Shown in pieces: positions 35,026 through 43,833 of a stretch of DNA of 64,000 bases (the stretch's first letter is position 1; each line of letters begins with the position of its first letter). Source of the DNA: an uncultured Dehalococcoidia bacterium (lineage in GTDB: Bacteria > Chloroflexota > Dehalococcoidia > Lucifugimonadales > Lucifugimonadaceae); NCBI GenBank assembly GCA_913048295.1, contig CAJWWK010000006.1, positions 1-64,000 on the forward strand, in the 5' to 3' direction. The translations under genes and the position numbers were made by a program. The notes under the pieces were generated by a model. That model made no database searches and was not told the origin of the DNA. It saw only the letters and a list, made by a program, of their open reading frames with translations.

Positions 35026-36513
35026 ATGACATCTGATGTTTACTTCATGGACGCCCGAAGCGATTCGGCCGATACCAGCCTGATTGCCAAAACGACTACG
35101 GTGTTCGATGCCGCAGGGCTCGATAAGCTGATCAAACCCGGGGATGTGGTCGCGATCAAGCTTCACTGCGGTGAGTGGAACTCGAGCGCTTATTTGCGCC
35201 CCGTTTACGCACGCGCCATCGCAGATCGGGTCAAGGAGCTTGGCGGACGGCCGTTTGTGTGCGATACCACAACGCTGACGTACAGCCCTTTTTCGACTCG
35301 TGCTACCGAGCTGGACCTGCTGCAGACTGCCGAGCGGAACGGCTACTCATCTGCGGTGCTGGGATGCCCGTTCATCGTTGCCGATGGCTATGTTGGAACC
35401 AGTGACTACCGCGTTGACATACCCGAGGGTTATTTACTCAAGGAAGCGTACGTTGCCCAGGCAATCGCGGCTGCGGATGTATTGATCGCTCTCACGCACT
35501 TTAAGGGCCACGGAATGGGCGTGATCGGCGGCGCTTTGAAGAACCTTGGCATCGGGGCACAGTCGAAGCGGGGCAAGTTCAACGTACACATGGGCGGTCA
35601 CCCGAAGTACGGTGTCGGAGCGGCCGTGAAGTTCAATCCCGACGCATTTACAGGCAAAGAGAATGACACAGAATGGGAATTGATCGAAGAGGCGTGCCCG
35701 ATTGGCCTTTTCAAGGTCACTGACGACAATAAGATCGAGTGGGACCGTGACAGGTGCATGACCTGTCTTGGCTGCCTCGGAGTAATGAACCCGAGGGGTA
35801 TTTTCGAGCCGAATCAGATGTTGTTCGATGCCACCGATATCGCAATTGGCGATGCTGCCCTGGGCGTTGTAAAAACAGTTCCGAAGGTCGGCTTTGTGAC
35901 GCTGGCGATCGACGTTTCGCCAAAGTGTGACTGCGCGGGATTCTCGGACATGCCGATAGTGCCAAACCTTGGTGTTTTCGCGAGCGCAGACCCTGTCGCG
36001 ATCGACCAGGCGTGTGTGGACGCGGTTACGGAATCGCCTGGCATTCCCGGCTCGCTCAGCGAGGAGATGGGAGTAGAAGGGGCCGGTGAGCGAAAGTTCG
36101 ATCTTGCGGGCGCCGCTATCGAAGGATTGTCAGAACAGACGACGATCAACACCGCGGTAGTCAATGGATTGGGCACACGCGACTACGAACTCCACCATGT
36201 CGAACCGGCAGGCCCGGACAAGTTCAGGTTCCCGTACGACAAGCGCCCGACCCGACAGCGGTTTGCCCGAATGTTCGAAAAGTTCCAGCCGTTCCCGTTC
36301 GATCGCCACGACGGTCGCGGTTACGACAGGCTGGAGGAAGTGGATATCGAAGCAGTGAAACCCCACGATGGTCCGACGGTGGGTACGCATTCACACGCGG
36401 CCTATCACGGTGACGGGACGAGCCATGGACCGAACGGTCATGGGGCTCCGGGGAACCAGTGGCATCCCGGCGAAGAAGGCACGAGGACGCACTCGACGAC
36501 CCACGAGCACTAG
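35026..36513 (+). CDS. DUF362 ferredoxin-type protein with His-rich tail
   Basis: 495 residues from the ATG at 35026 (AGGAG 7 bp upstream). N-terminal DUF362 core: GDVVAIKLHCGEWNSS near 40, THFKGHGMGVIGGALKNLG near 160, and near 240 an iron-sulfur segment, ACPIGLF followed by CMTCLGCLGVMNP. The third segment CDCAGFSDMPIVPNLGVFASADPVAID is typical of the family. The fourth Cys of the usual C-x2-C-x2-C-x3-CP motif is Met, so a single cluster using the upstream ACP Cys is likely. The C-terminal 49 residues contain 10 His in a Gly/Thr background, an unusual metal-binding-like tail. Cytosolic; function unknown. Confidence 0.8.
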   Translation: MTSDVYFMDARSDSADTSLIAKTTTVFDAAGLDKLIKPGDVVAIKLHCGEWNSSAYLRPVYARAIADRVKELGGRPFVCDTTTLTYSPFSTRATELDLLQTAERNGYSSAVLGCPFIVADGYVGTSDYRVDIPEGYLLKEAYVAQAIAAADVLIALTHFKGHGMGVIGGALKNLGIGAQSKRGKFNVHMGGHPKYGVGAAVKFNPDAFTGKENDTEWELIEEACPIGLFKVTDDNKIEWDRDRCMTCLGCLGVMNPRGIFEPNQMLFDATDIAIGDAALGVVKTVPKVGFVTLAIDVSPKCDCAGFSDMPIVPNLGVFASADPVAIDQACVDAVTESPGIPGSLSEEMGVEGAGERKFDLAGAAIEGLSEQTTINTAVVNGLGTRDYELHHVEPAGPDKFRFPYDKRPTRQRFARMFEKFQPFPFDRHDGRGYDRLEEVDIEAVKPHDGPTVGTHSHAAYHGDGTSHGPNGHGAPGNQWHPGEEGTRTHSTTHEH

Positions 36514-36560
36514 GCGATCAACCGCCAGTCAACAAGTAACTTCAGGAGAAGCAAAGAAAT

Positions 36561-36821
36561 ATGCCACGAGGACAGGACCTGCTCGATGAGGCGATAGCGC
36601 TTATTTCAGGTGCAGGCCAGAACGAACTGGCCGATAGGCTTACGGCGCAGCGCGAAAAGTTCTTCTTCAAGTCGCTCGCAGGAGTACCCCTTGCAAACAA
36701 AGTGAAGAAGGCAGGGACGGCCCTGAGCGGCGATGGCACGGATGGGACCGTCGAGGCGGTTGAGGCGTTGGTGAGCGAGATCGAGGACAAGGCAGACGCC
36801 CCGGGGACTGTACTCACCTGA
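36561..36821 (+). CDS. Small hypothetical protein
   Basis: 86 residues, not recognised. AGGAG about 12 bp before the ATG. Sequence begins MPRGQDLLDEAIALISGAG and is mainly helical and charged, with an alanine/glycine-rich middle. No signal peptide or membrane segment. Its last stop base overlaps the start of the following epimerase gene (TGATG), so the two are translationally coupled. Confidence 0.6.
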   Translation: MPRGQDLLDEAIALISGAGQNELADRLTAQREKFFFKSLAGVPLANKVKKAGTALSGDGTDGTVEAVEALVSEIEDKADAPGTVLT

Positions 36822-37687
36822 TGCCGAGTGTGCTTGTAACTGGCGGAGCAGGAAGCATGGGCCGGTTGGTCTGCTCACGGCTTGTCGACGGTGGATTCAA
36901 TATCCGGGCGTTCGACCTCGCTTCAGCGAATTTCGCCGGGTTGCCGGACGACGTCGAGGCGGTGCCGGGCGACCTGACGGACCCGGCTGACGTGGCGGCC
37001 GCGGTTGCGGGGGTCGACGCTGTTGTTCACCTCGCTGCCATACTGCCGCCGGTTGCCGACCAGCAGATCGAGCTCGCCCGGCGCGTTAATGTCGATGGCA
37101 CCCGCATCGTTGTTGAGGCGATGCGCGAACACGCTCTCGCGGCCCGGCTGGTGTTTAGCTCGTCGGTGAGCGTTTACGGCGCGCCAGTGGGAGATGCTGA
37201 AACCACTACCCGCCAGCCGTACGATCCCGATGACAACTATGCCCGGACCAAAGCCGAATCTGAGCAGATCGTGGTGAACTCTGGCCTGGATTCGTGTGTA
37301 CTGCGGATCTCTGGAGTTTCGGTCCCGGTATTCCAGGAGCCGCCGGCCGAATGGCCTTTCCTGCCCGATCAGCGCATCGAGTTTGTTCACCGCGACGACG
37401 CTGTGAATGCCATCGTTTCGGGCGTTACGGCCGAGCTGGACGAAGCGACGCGGGTCGTCAACGTTTGCGGCGGTCCGACCTGGCGGATGACCGGTGTGGA
37501 ATACGTGGCTGACTACTTCAACATGATCGAAGTCGACCCTGCCGGTGCGGTCTACCAGTCGGGCCCAGGTCATTTCTCCTGGTATGCGGATGAGGGTGGC
37601 AATGGGGCGCTCGACTACCAGCAAAACTCGTATCCACAGTTCCTGGCGCAACTACAGGGCGATATCGACCGCCTGATGGCCGGGTAG
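36821..37687 (+). CDS. NAD-dependent epimerase/dehydratase (extended SDR)
   Basis: 288 residues. SVLVTGGAGSMGRLVCSRLV is a normal GxxGxxG dinucleotide loop, VDAVVHLAAILPPV and VFSSSVSVYG are core strands 4 and 5, and the active-site pair is seen as YARTKAESE (Tyr-x3-Lys) near 145. Typical of UDP-sugar epimerases and 4,6-dehydratases or of aldonate/uronate dehydrogenases; the C-terminus is shorter than in UDP-glucose epimerase. Coupled to the small gene before it. It cannot be assigned to a sugar. Confidence 0.85.
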   Translation: MPSVLVTGGAGSMGRLVCSRLVDGGFNIRAFDLASANFAGLPDDVEAVPGDLTDPADVAAAVAGVDAVVHLAAILPPVADQQIELARRVNVDGTRIVVEAMREHALAARLVFSSSVSVYGAPVGDAETTTRQPYDPDDNYARTKAESEQIVVNSGLDSCVLRISGVSVPVFQEPPAEWPFLPDQRIEFVHRDDAVNAIVSGVTAELDEATRVVNVCGGPTWRMTGVEYVADYFNMIEVDPAGAVYQSGPGHFSWYADEGGNGALDYQQNSYPQFLAQLQGDIDRLMAG

Positions 37688-38019
37688 CTCGGCAGGCGGC
37701 TGTAACCGCGGGACCGCATGGGGGTGGGAGTCGACGATCGGTGCCCGGGGCCAATGTGGTTCGGCGGGACGGACTCGGTGCGCAGCGGAGCCTTGATCCT
37801 AACTTGTCCAGCATTGTCGGCACACGCACCGGACATCAGAGCTCAAATCTGAATGTGCCGTCACAAAAAAAATCTAATCGCGTGAAGTGCGCGTGGCGTC
37901 AATCAATTGGCAGGAATGATGGATGACGTCAGCGGGCCACCAAAGAGTGTGTCCTGCATTTTCATCATTGCAAAGTTCTGCACAATGCAATCGGGGTAGA
38001 TTTTCCTTAACTCGGAGAA
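37688..38019. other. Intergenic region without recognised features
   Basis: 332 bp between convergent ends of the epimerase gene and the GNAT gene. No tRNA, repeat, clear hairpin with T-run or plausible coding frame is seen; a short A-run (TCACAAAAAAAATC near 37860) is the only low-complexity stretch. Confidence 0.5.
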
Positions 38020-39060
38020 CTAGTATTGCGCGAACAGGGCCCTTGAGAACGCCAGGCCCGGATAGCCGGCGGTCGCTTCTTGCTTCTCGATAATGCCGGT
38101 CGGTAAGGCTGATGCGAGCGCGCCCTCCTTGAACGACAGATTAATCCCATCCGTAAAGAATGTGATTTTGATGCCTCCGGACCATCCTCGAAATTCAGAG
38201 TTTACGAGCCTTTGTTCAAGCAGTGGCCCAAGGTGCATCACGAGCTTGGCAACATCGGGTATTCGTACATACCAGGCATAGCCGTTGAGCGGAGCGCCAA
38301 GCGGTTGGTCGAATATTCTGTAAACAGGATGTTCGCTACCAAATGAAAACTCGATTTTTTCACAGCGCTCTCTCCCCTCGGGGTGAAAACGTTTTACGAG
38401 TTCCTGCAGGTCGCCAACCATCGAAGTCGCGGCGTCAAACCAGCTAACAGAAGGCGCAATTTCGAGTGAGATAACTCGAATACCGTCCTTTTTGGTGAAC
38501 AGTTCGTACAGGTAAAACGCTTTGGGATCTCCGTCCAGTTCCATAATGCGGCCGAGGTAAAAAACTGTGCGGCCTTCAGATCGACCAAACATTTCATCCT
38601 CGAAAGTTTGGGCATCGACATTGACGGTCACGCAGGCTCGCTCGCGACAGTTGATATAGGTATCCGCAATGAACGGTGTGTCGGCGGGACTGGCGTCACG
38701 CGAAGTGAGTGCAGGTGGGTCTTTTTTAGTCTTACTGGCATTTCCCAGGGCCGACGGCGAGGTAGTGCTACCTCCCCAGGCGTCGATGGCGTACTCGTAC
38801 CCGAACTGCCTGCAGTAATGCCCGATCGCCATGATCGTGTTGAACAGGTGACTTCGGTCCTCAGACCACTTATTCATCAGCTCAAATTGCTTTCGGCCCA
38901 GGCCGCGCCGCCGATAGTCAGCGTGGGTTCCCACGATCTCAGGCATGCCCGTCGGAGTATCGATTCCACCGATATTCCAGGTCTGAGACATGAGGCAATT
39001 ACTGGATACAACTTTGCCAGCGGAGGTATCTTCGATCACGGTGAAGTCTGATGGCTTCAC
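38020..39060 (-). CDS. GNAT acetyltransferase with C-terminal SCP2-like region, 5' end uncertain
   Basis: 346 residues from the GTG at 39060. The domain has EIVGTHADYRRRGLGRKQFELM (acetyl-CoA loop R/Q-x-x-G-x-G/A, here RRRGLG) and a long second half with FYLGRIMELDGD and HPVYRIFDQPLG. The frame stays open upstream to a TAA at 39216-39218: that extra sequence, DNLVLREATLDDAKSVIELN, is the expected first strand and helix of a GNAT fold, so the real N-terminus lies upstream. It contains no ATG, GTG or TTG until the given GTG; the first codon after the stop is ATC. Either an unusual start or a damaged start codon. Acetyl acceptor unknown. Confidence 0.7.
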   Translation of the reverse strand: MKPSDFTVIEDTSAGKVVSSNCLMSQTWNIGGIDTPTGMPEIVGTHADYRRRGLGRKQFELMNKWSEDRSHLFNTIMAIGHYCRQFGYEYAIDAWGGSTTSPSALGNASKTKKDPPALTSRDASPADTPFIADTYINCRERACVTVNVDAQTFEDEMFGRSEGRTVFYLGRIMELDGDPKAFYLYELFTKKDGIRVISLEIAPSVSWFDAATSMVGDLQELVKRFHPEGRERCEKIEFSFGSEHPVYRIFDQPLGAPLNGYAWYVRIPDVAKLVMHLGPLLEQRLVNSEFRGWSGGIKITFFTDGINLSFKEGALASALPTGIIEKQEATAGYPGLAFSRALFAQY

Positions 39061-39370
39061 CGCCCTGTTTACACCACTGAAAAGACCGTCGGTCCACTGG
39101 GCAATGTTGTCAGCCGGATCGAGTCCTGGCGGCCCAGTGTGGACCAGCCGGTTTAGTTCGATGACGCTTTTGGCGTCATCGAGTGTGGCCTCGCGAAGGA
39201 CGAGATTGTCGTCGATTTAAGTGTGTTCTGGTGTCAACTACCGGGCTCGTAGAATTTGTTCAGGGGTACGGGCACCAGTATTACACCTCACTCGAGATGA
39301 CCTGGCGTGTTTGGCTAACAGGTTATTGTTAGCAAGTGGTAAAACCAGCACATGAAATGGCTGGCGAGAA

Positions 39371-40111
39371 TCACCTGGATGACGGAGCGGCGATCGTTAC
39401 CCTGATCGACGCCTCATCGCCAGTGGTTGCGAATGAGTAGGTTCTGCCCTGCTCAACGAACACGACATCACCAGGTCCGGCCGTGACAGCATCCTCGCCG
39501 TCGATCGACCACCTGACGCTCCCCTGCAAAACGACCCACCAGCGGTTTTCTTTCGGGTGCGACGTGGGACCGCTGGAAGTCGCCGGTATATCGTGGGTGT
39601 AAGTTGCGTAGTTCCGCTCATCGGACACTGCAACTTCGGTCCAGTTCGAATTGGTCCCGTTGCGTTCAACCAGTGCCTTGAGGCTCGTGTGAACCAGGTT
39701 CGGGTTCGTTTGCCCCTCATCGACAGGAATCAATCGGCACGGCGCGATGCCCTTGATATTGTGGTTCCCGTTCGGGTGTGTGACGCCGAATCGAATCGCC
39801 TGCACGCCTACTTTCGGCTGGATATCGTGTGCGAACCCGGCCGGGGCCATGACGATGTCGCCCCACTCGGAGAGGACCGGCTCGTACTGGCCGATCTGCC
39901 ACTGTGTTCGACCATCGAGGGCTATCCACCATTCGTTGAAGTCGGGGTGGATGTGTGGATCGGGCGGGGTTCCGGGAGGCGCCGATATCCATACTGCCAG
40001 ATTGCGCCCGTCGTCGATCAACCGTTCGGCCCAGCGCTCGCCATCGCCGTGCCTTCCCATAATTTCACTGTATTGGGCAAGACGCAGGTTCACTGGTGCT
40101 TCCATTACCAT
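39371..40111 (-). CDS. Bicupin protein
   Basis: 246 residues with two beta-barrel cupin domains. Domain 1 has the metal motif as DPHIHPDFNEWWIALDG (two His, Glu) and a second His in GFAHDI. Domain 2 has SHPKENRWWVVLQGSVRWSIDG and GPGDVVFVEQGRTYSF, with partly lost His ligands. Two closely spaced ATGs; GAAGGAGT lies about 10 bp before the first. Stop-to-start spacing to the UxuA-like gene upstream is about 15 bp, so they are one operon. Probably a metal-binding enzyme or sensor of a small acid; unassigned. Confidence 0.75.
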   Translation of the reverse strand: MVMEAPVNLRLAQYSEIMGRHGDGERWAERLIDDGRNLAVWISAPPGTPPDPHIHPDFNEWWIALDGRTQWQIGQYEPVLSEWGDIVMAPAGFAHDIQPKVGVQAIRFGVTHPNGNHNIKGIAPCRLIPVDEGQTNPNLVHTSLKALVERNGTNSNWTEVAVSDERNYATYTHDIPATSSGPTSHPKENRWWVVLQGSVRWSIDGEDAVTAGPGDVVFVEQGRTYSFATTGDEASIRVTIAAPSSR

Positions 40112-40126
40112 CGTTGAAACTCCTTC

Positions 40127-41188
40127 CTATCTGTTTGCCGCCTGTGTCGCCAGCGCAGCCTGCATCATGGCCCTGGCATATCCAACGGTATAGGCGAACC
40201 CGGTGTAGGTTGTCGCTGATATTCCGTCGAACGGAAACTCGGTATCCGAATCGTTCTGGGGCGGGTGTTCGGGATAAATGAGGCGCGGGTATTTCTGCCT
40301 CACAAGCTCGCTCATCACTGCGAACATATCGACATGGCCTTCGTCGATCCACACCTCGGTGTAGTCGAGATTGGGCACCCGTGATACGACGTTTCGGAAG
40401 TGGACGTGGTTTATCTGATCGCGTTCGCCAAAGTATCGACAAATTTCGACCGGGTCGTGGCCCAGTTCGCGTGTGACACCACAGTCGAACGTAATACCGT
40501 TGTACGGGCTCGGCACGATATCGACGAGTTTCTTCCAGCCCTCAACCGTGCTCATAATCTGGCCTGAGCCACGGCTGATCGGTGCCGGAGGATCGTTGGG
40601 GTGCAGGGCGAGTCTTACGTTGGCCTCTTCTGCCGCAGGAATGATAGCCTCAAGGTAGTAGGTAACGTTGTCCCACATCTCATCCAGCGAGTGGGCTGTC
40701 TGGCCGGCGAGCGGCGGAAGGTCTTTGATGCGGTCGTCGTTGAAGTCCATCAGGCCGGATCCGCCGCGGCCGGGGACGACCTTGTAGCCCTCGACTATGC
40801 GGTGGGCGTAAAAGTTGTACTCCATCACCGGCAAACCCTGTCTGCCGGCGACCTGGATTGCGCTGATGACGGTTTCGATATCTTCGTCGCGACCGGGTTC
40901 ACCGAAGCGAATTCGATCGGACAGTTCGAACATGATGTTCCGCAGTTCCAGCCCCGCCTCAGCGGCACGGTCGATGTTTCGTTTCAGGGCGGCGTCGGTC
41001 CAGGTTTCGATCCCGCCTGTGCCAAGCCCTGACATGCTTACTCCGGTAACGCCGAGTTGCTTTACCCGGCGGAGAGAGCGATCTTCGAGGTTCTCTAAAA
41101 ACAGCGTTAATGTCGGTGTCTGGTCGGTTTCCGGCCAGTGCCCCTGGCCTCTGACCGATTCGTGAATCCCTACGGCGTCGTAGGCCAT
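40127..41188 (-). CDS. Mannonate dehydratase-like TIM-barrel enzyme (UxuA family)
   Basis: 353 residues from the ATG at 41188; an extension to 41260 has no homology. The barrel shows LPVMEYNFYAHRIVEG near 120, VRLALHPNDPPAP near 210 (the HPDDPP motif of UxuA), FDCGVTRELGHDP (Cys of the active-site metal region) and INHVHFRNV with YPRLIYPEHPP toward the C-terminus. UxuA converts mannonate to 2-keto-3-deoxygluconate; several spacing differences and the paired bicupin suggest a different but related sugar acid. Fits the sugar-acid theme of the region. Confidence 0.8.
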   Translation of the reverse strand: MAYDAVGIHESVRGQGHWPETDQTPTLTLFLENLEDRSLRRVKQLGVTGVSMSGLGTGGIETWTDAALKRNIDRAAEAGLELRNIMFELSDRIRFGEPGRDEDIETVISAIQVAGRQGLPVMEYNFYAHRIVEGYKVVPGRGGSGLMDFNDDRIKDLPPLAGQTAHSLDEMWDNVTYYLEAIIPAAEEANVRLALHPNDPPAPISRGSGQIMSTVEGWKKLVDIVPSPYNGITFDCGVTRELGHDPVEICRYFGERDQINHVHFRNVVSRVPNLDYTEVWIDEGHVDMFAVMSELVRQKYPRLIYPEHPPQNDSDTEFPFDGISATTYTGFAYTVGYARAMMQAALATQAANR

Positions 41189-41256
41189 TCGAACTGTTCT
41201 CCCTCGGTTGTTCGGGTCGTGGGGCCGGGCTCGCTTCGAGCGCAGAGTTCTGCCGC

Positions 41257-41832
41257 TCACGACAATTTTCGAAAGCGTATCGGAAAAACAGGGGACGGAA
41301 CCTGCCTTACGCCCGTTTTCCCGTCAACCTGAACTACTCGATTCGACCAATCAGGTATTCCCATAGATACGAGTTCTCCTACCCGTACACCAGTATCAAA
41401 AAGCACGGTGATCATTGCCTGGTCTCGCACACCATTTTGGGTCGATTGATCGCATGCTGAGATAAGTTTCAGTATTTCAGAATTTGTGTAAGTAGGCTGT
41501 GGATCAGTCCTGAATCTCACCAGTTACATGCATGCACTTGGGTCTTGCTCGATCTCTTTTTCATCGATAAGGAATCGAAAGTACCTGCGAAGACCTAGCT
41601 GAGCGGCAGCTACAGTTTTAGGTTTCACTGGGCCTGAGAGCCAGTCGATGTAGCTTCGGATGTGGTCGGTTTTGATATTACCGGGACCAATCCAGTCGGT
41701 CCGCTCTCCCAATCGACGTACCTCACGCACGTAACAGAAGATGGTATGTGCCCTCAAACCCTCTACTTTCGGATATAGAGCAAAAGAGTCCAAATAACTG
41801 ACATGACCGACTGCTCTATTTGGATATTTCAT
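41257..41832 (-). pseudogene. Tyrosine recombinase remnant
   Basis: From the ATG at 41832 (AAGGA upstream) an N-terminal SAM-like core-binding domain is seen: RAHTIFCYVREVRRLGER and VAAAQLGLRRYFRFLIDE. A TAA at 41521-41523 interrupts the same frame exactly where the linker leads into the catalytic domain, which continues YTNSEILKLISACD, then VLFDTGVRVGELVSM with the first catalytic Arg. The protein stops at 41257, about 20 residues after that, losing the second Arg box and the Tyr. The 3' end of the remnant runs into GGTTCCGTCCCC, a sequence related to the palindrome at 20563. Neighbouring tRNA 74 bp upstream is a typical integration site. Confidence 0.8.
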
Positions 41833-41905
41833 GTTCAATTTCCTTGGTTCATCATTTTGGTGAAATAGGGAAGTTGAACATGAAATCAACGACCAAAGAG
41901 CTGTA

Positions 41906-41982
41906 TGGTGGGCCCGGCAGGACTTGAACCTGCGACCAATCGGTTATGAGCCGATTGCTCTAACCAGCTGAGCTACGGGCCC
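41906..41982 (-). tRNA. tRNA with CAU anticodon (Met or lysidine-modified Ile)
   Basis: Minus strand, 77 bases including an encoded CCA (41906-41908). Acceptor stem GGGCCCG pairs with CGGGCCC; D-stem GCTC...GAGC; anticodon loop CTCATAA in stem ATCGG/CCGAT; T-loop GGTTCAAGTCC. The GGTCGCAGGTTCAAGTCC variable-to-T region resembles bacterial tRNA-Ile2 (CAU, read after lysidine modification) more than elongator Met, but the two cannot be separated without comparing identity elements. The adjacent recombinase remnant suggests its 3' end served as an attachment site. Confidence 0.93.
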
Positions 41983-42256
41983 CATGTGTGCGGCACAGGC
42001 GAGTGCTGTGCGTGCGTGAACTCCGCGTGAGCAGTGAATGGCGCGTTGAAGCAGCTTTGATTCTCTCACGACCGACGCTGCAATGGCACCCTCAATCGTT
42101 GCGGACACAATAATGCGGCGATTGGCGGCAGGATAAAGATGAACGGTGGACGGGTTCGAGAGGTTCTGTGCATGTTGTATGCGACGACCTCAGTTGGTAA
42201 CCTCCACTTCGACAAGACAAGACGACGAAATAAAGCCCGCCGAAAGATCCGACCCC

Positions 42257-42814
42257 ATGGCGTACGCCACCCACACCTCACACGACGCCCCGCTCCTGAA
42301 ACACACACGCTGGCTGCTGTTGCTAATGTTCACAACGGCCTTCGCACTCGCCCTTGCCTGCGGAAGCTCGGACTCGTCCGATGACGCGGCAGCCCCGGCA
42401 TCCGGCGGCGAGGTCGTGGACGATGCGCTCTCCGAGGTCTCCATCACAATGCTGGCCGACCAGACCTTCACCTTCGAAGATTACGTCGCGGCTGGCTGGA
42501 AGAAAAATAAGCAGTTCCCGACCGACACCGTGCCCGATGCCACCGACATCTGGTACGGCTTTTTTAGCGCCAAAGACATCGAGATCAGGTTTTACGACTC
42601 GCACGAGATCGCCTCGACATCAGGGGCGGCAAACGCGGCTGAGGCTATCGACCAGAGTTTCCGTGAAGGCGGCTCAATCGGGGCCAGCAACCGGGGTGCC
42701 GGTTCGTCGGCCGTCATCAAGTTCAAGGCGTTTGCCGTTGTTGGCGACACGGTGATGCTGTGTGAGTTGTCCATCGATTCTTGCATCGCACTTGCAGACG
42801 CGCTCGCCAAATAG
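42257..42814 (+). CDS. Unrecognised lipoprotein family, member 6
   Basis: 185 residues from the ATG at 42257. Signal peptide ending LALAC, then a Ser/Asp/Ala linker. The domain has FTFEDYVAAGWKKNKQFPTD, ATDIWYGFFSAKDIEIRFYDSHEIA, a Ser/Gly loop and FAVVGDTVMLCELSIDSC (C-x6-C). It is closest to member 5 (25461-25979): both share KKxKQF, DIWYGFF and the short cysteine pair. Lies alone, 17 kb from the array, between a tRNA and a membrane protein gene on the other strand. Confidence 0.8.
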   Translation: MAYATHTSHDAPLLKHTRWLLLLMFTTAFALALACGSSDSSDDAAAPASGGEVVDDALSEVSITMLADQTFTFEDYVAAGWKKNKQFPTDTVPDATDIWYGFFSAKDIEIRFYDSHEIASTSGAANAAEAIDQSFREGGSIGASNRGAGSSAVIKFKAFAVVGDTVMLCELSIDSCIALADALAK

Positions 42815-42924
42815 CGGATCACTGCCCTACTTTATCGGGCGGGAGCAGTTCGGGCGAAAGCAAGGGTACGACGGGCCCAGAGGGTGTTTCTGCAGCCGAA
42901 TCGTCAGGGTCAGGCCAAAGTCGA

Positions 42925-43644
42925 TCAGGCTGCGCGGAAGTTGTTGAATAGCAATTCAAAAATTCCCAGCGGACCGAACATCACGATGGCCGCGGCGGCA
43001 ATACCCACAACCAGGGTCGTCACAGTGGTCCAACCAACGCTGAATGCCGGCCGGTTGGGCCCGATGTATCGGAATACCCCGGTTGCAAGCAGGGCCGCGC
43101 CAATTCCAGCCCACAGTGCCTGTTTGATGCCGGTCAGCGTGTAAGTCATCACGAAGAACGGTGTCCCGAACACCCATAGCGACACCGCTTCGGAAACTGA
43201 AACATCGATGACCGATAGCCCCAGCAAGTCAAGCATAAACAGGTTTACCGGCAGCAGCAGTCCAACCAGCACCGGCATGATGATGCTGTAAAGGAACGCG
43301 GTCAGCGCCAGCGGCCAGAAACGCCCTTCCCTGCCGGTTATCGCGGTCGCAATCGTCACCGCAAAAAGCATTCCGAACCCGCCGCCAATAAAAGGTGCCC
43401 CCGAAAGCTTCATGATGTTCACGAAGTTGGGACGGTGCAGCACGTAACGCCAGTCGGCATCGTCGATAGCCACCACGATATTGGTGTAGTGAACGATGAG
43501 CGCCATTGCGATGCCCAGCGGCACCATGGCAATCGCCATGCCACGTCTGCGGCGCCGGTCGTCTTCAAAACGGTCGAACTCGACTTGAGCGCGTTCGGCA
43601 TAGCCCTGCCTGAATGACGAAAAAGTGGAGGAGTTTCCTTGCAT
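42925..43644 (-). CDS. Integral membrane protein, about six helices
   Basis: 239 residues, not recognised. After a charged N-terminus (SFRQGYAERAQVEFDRFEDD, then DRRRRRG) come about six hydrophobic segments, including MAIAMVPLGIAMALIVHY, GFGMLFAVTIATAI and VGIAAAAIVMFGPLGIFELL. No transporter signature. Its C-terminus faces lipoprotein member 6, and its start is divergent from the mandelate-racemase-type gene, so operon context is not informative. Confidence 0.65.
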   Translation of the reverse strand: MQGNSSTFSSFRQGYAERAQVEFDRFEDDRRRRRGMAIAMVPLGIAMALIVHYTNIVVAIDDADWRYVLHRPNFVNIMKLSGAPFIGGGFGMLFAVTIATAITGREGRFWPLALTAFLYSIIMPVLVGLLLPVNLFMLDLLGLSVIDVSVSEAVSLWVFGTPFFVMTYTLTGIKQALWAGIGAALLATGVFRYIGPNRPAFSVGWTTVTTLVVGIAAAAIVMFGPLGIFELLFNNFRAA

Positions 43645-43833
43645 AGGTTCAACGGTAGCACCTGCCCGCTACCGGGGGATAATGAGATTGTGTGAGACCC
43701 GTGGCGCGTTGCGGACTTCACTCGGGTGCCGAATCCCGATCCACGCCAGCTAACGACCATCCCATTCCGCTGCTACACTCCGCCGCAAGTCCACAGATGC
43801 GTTTCGCCACCAGATGAAGAAAGACAAATCCCG

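Noticed and set aside
41281-41310. Second full copy of the 25-bp palindrome
   Set aside because: Only about 10 bases (CAGGTTCCGT) match one arm and no complementary arm follows, so it is at most a fragment.
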